Of a stretch of 21,944 bases of DNA, positions 21,352 through 21,944 are shown one piece after another. The stretch is from Acidimicrobiia bacterium (GTDB lineage Bacteria > Actinomycetota > Acidimicrobiia > IMCC26256 > PALSA-555), in NCBI GenBank assembly GCA_017853455.1, contig JAFMJM010000010.1:1-21944 (forward strand). The letters are read 5' to 3'. A program made the translations under genes and the position numbers. The notes beneath the pieces were generated by a model. That model saw only the letters and a program-made list of their open reading frames with translations, searched no databases and was not told the DNA's origin. Numbering within the stretch: the first letter of the stretch is position 1; each line of letters opens with the position of its first letter.

Positions 21352-21944
21352 TCAGGCCGAGAAGAGGTTCGGGTCCTCCCCCGGCGGAACGGCCAGGCCC
21401 AGGTGCGCGTAGGCCGCCGGAGCAGCGGTCCGACCCCGGGGCGTGCGCCGCAGGAGTCCGCACTTGAGGAGGAACGGCTCGTAGACGTCCTCCACCGTGT
21501 CGGGCTCCTCCGACACCGTGACCGCCAGGGTGGAGAGCCCGACGGGCTGGCCGGCGAAGGTCACGCACAAGGCCCGCAGGATCGCCCGGTCGACCTTGTC
21601 GAGCCCGAGGGGATCGACGTCGAACAGCGCGCAGGCGTCACGGGCGACCTCGGCGGTCACCGCCCCGTCGGCCCGGACCTCGGCGAAGTCCCGGACCCGG
21701 CGCAACAGCCGGTTCGCGACCCGGGGGGTGCCCCGCGAACGGCGGGCGATCTCGCGGGCGCCCTCGGCGTCGAGGGTGACGCCCAGGATCCCCGCCGCCC
21801 GCTCGACGATCACCACCAGGTCGTCGGGCTCGTAGTACTCGAGACGGGCGACGAAGCCGAAGCGGTCGCGAAGCGGACCGGCGATCATCCCGCTGCGGGT
21901 GGTGGCGCCCACCAGCGTGAACCGCGGCAGGTCGAGGCGGATCG
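21352..21944 (-). CDS. ruvB: Holliday junction branch migration helicase RuvB, C-terminal part
   Basis: Partial; about 196 C-terminal residues, with the N-terminal part and Walker motifs beyond the right edge. RuvB is the hexameric AAA+ motor that drives branch migration with RuvA. The reading frame is open to the edge (IRLDLPRFTLVGATTRSGM at the start), covering sensor 1 (GATTR), the arginine-finger segment PLRDRFG, sensor 2 (RGTPRVANRLLRRVRDFAEV) and the C-terminal winged-helix domain (DKVDRAILRALCVTFAGQPVGLSTLAVTV). The end, ending in PNLFSA, is complete. A GTG at 21912 is not the true start. Its position ahead of yajC-secDF fits the usual ruvCAB-yajC-secDF order. Confidence 0.97.
   Translation of the reverse strand, partial: IRLDLPRFTLVGATTRSGMIAGPLRDRFGFVARLEYYEPDDLVVIVERAAGILGVTLDAEGAREIARRSRGTPRVANRLLRRVRDFAEVRADGAVTAEVARDACALFDVDPLGLDKVDRAILRALCVTFAGQPVGLSTLAVTVSEEPDTVEDVYEPFLLKCGLLRRTPRGRTAAPAAYAHLGLAVPPGEDPNLFSA

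Noticed and set aside
1..21944. tRNA/rRNA genes, riboswitches or T-box leaders, especially before hisS, aspS and alaS
   Set aside because: No cloverleaf or T-box-like sequence was seen. The gaps before these genes are under 80 bp, and hisS and alaS seem leaderless.
1..21944. Mobile elements, CRISPR arrays, toxin-antitoxin or defence genes
   Set aside because: No transposase, integrase, spaced direct repeats or defence-type domains were seen. The gene content is conserved housekeeping with even composition.

Overview
The window is high-GC bacterial DNA (by eye around 70% or more) with typical actinobacterial housekeeping gene order: ruvB-yajC-secD-secF-relA-hisS-aspS-rarA-alaS-ruvX-mltG-aroE-aroC-aroK-aroB-aroQ-pepP. 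SecD and SecF carry actinobacterial versions of their signature motifs, and rarA and alaS are separated by the small membrane-protein genes usual in Actinomycetota. I infer an actinobacterium, possibly of the class Acidimicrobiia; the finer placement is a guess. Almost every gene lies on the minus strand, so transcription runs from high to low coordinates.

Layout in the direction of transcription: the C-terminal part of ruvB enters at the right edge; yajC, secD and secF (Sec translocon accessory complex) form a tightly overlapping cluster; relA (bifunctional ppGpp synthetase/hydrolase) is coupled to an orphan periplasmic amino-acid-type binding protein; hisS and aspS follow. Next comes a short divergent spot where a 65-residue membrane protein is read on the plus strand and rarA on the minus strand. 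rarA is coupled to two small membrane-anchored proteins. Then come alaS, ruvX, mltG, aroE, a prepilin-type peptidase, aroC, aroK, aroB, aroQ and the start of a Xaa-Pro aminopeptidase, which runs off the left edge. Five of the seven shikimate-pathway steps are present (AroB, AroQ, AroE, AroK, AroC); DAHP synthase and EPSP synthase are not.

Two styles of gene start alternate. Inside operons, genes overlap by exactly 4 nt (GTGA or ATGA) at eight junctions. At the head of probable transcription units (relA, hisS, rarA, alaS, aroC), a -10-like hexamer of form TANNNT lies 6-9 nt before the start codon and there is no Shine-Dalgarno sequence, which suggests leaderless mRNAs. The most unusual instance is the palindrome between rarA and the small plus-strand gene, where one 10-bp symmetric element supplies a -10 hexamer to both strands.

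No rRNA, tRNA, CRISPR array, insertion sequence, prophage or defence locus was seen. No stretch longer than 300 bp lacks a gene. I found no convincing undescribed multi-gene system. The points worth following are regulatory architecture and a few unexplained small or orphan genes.
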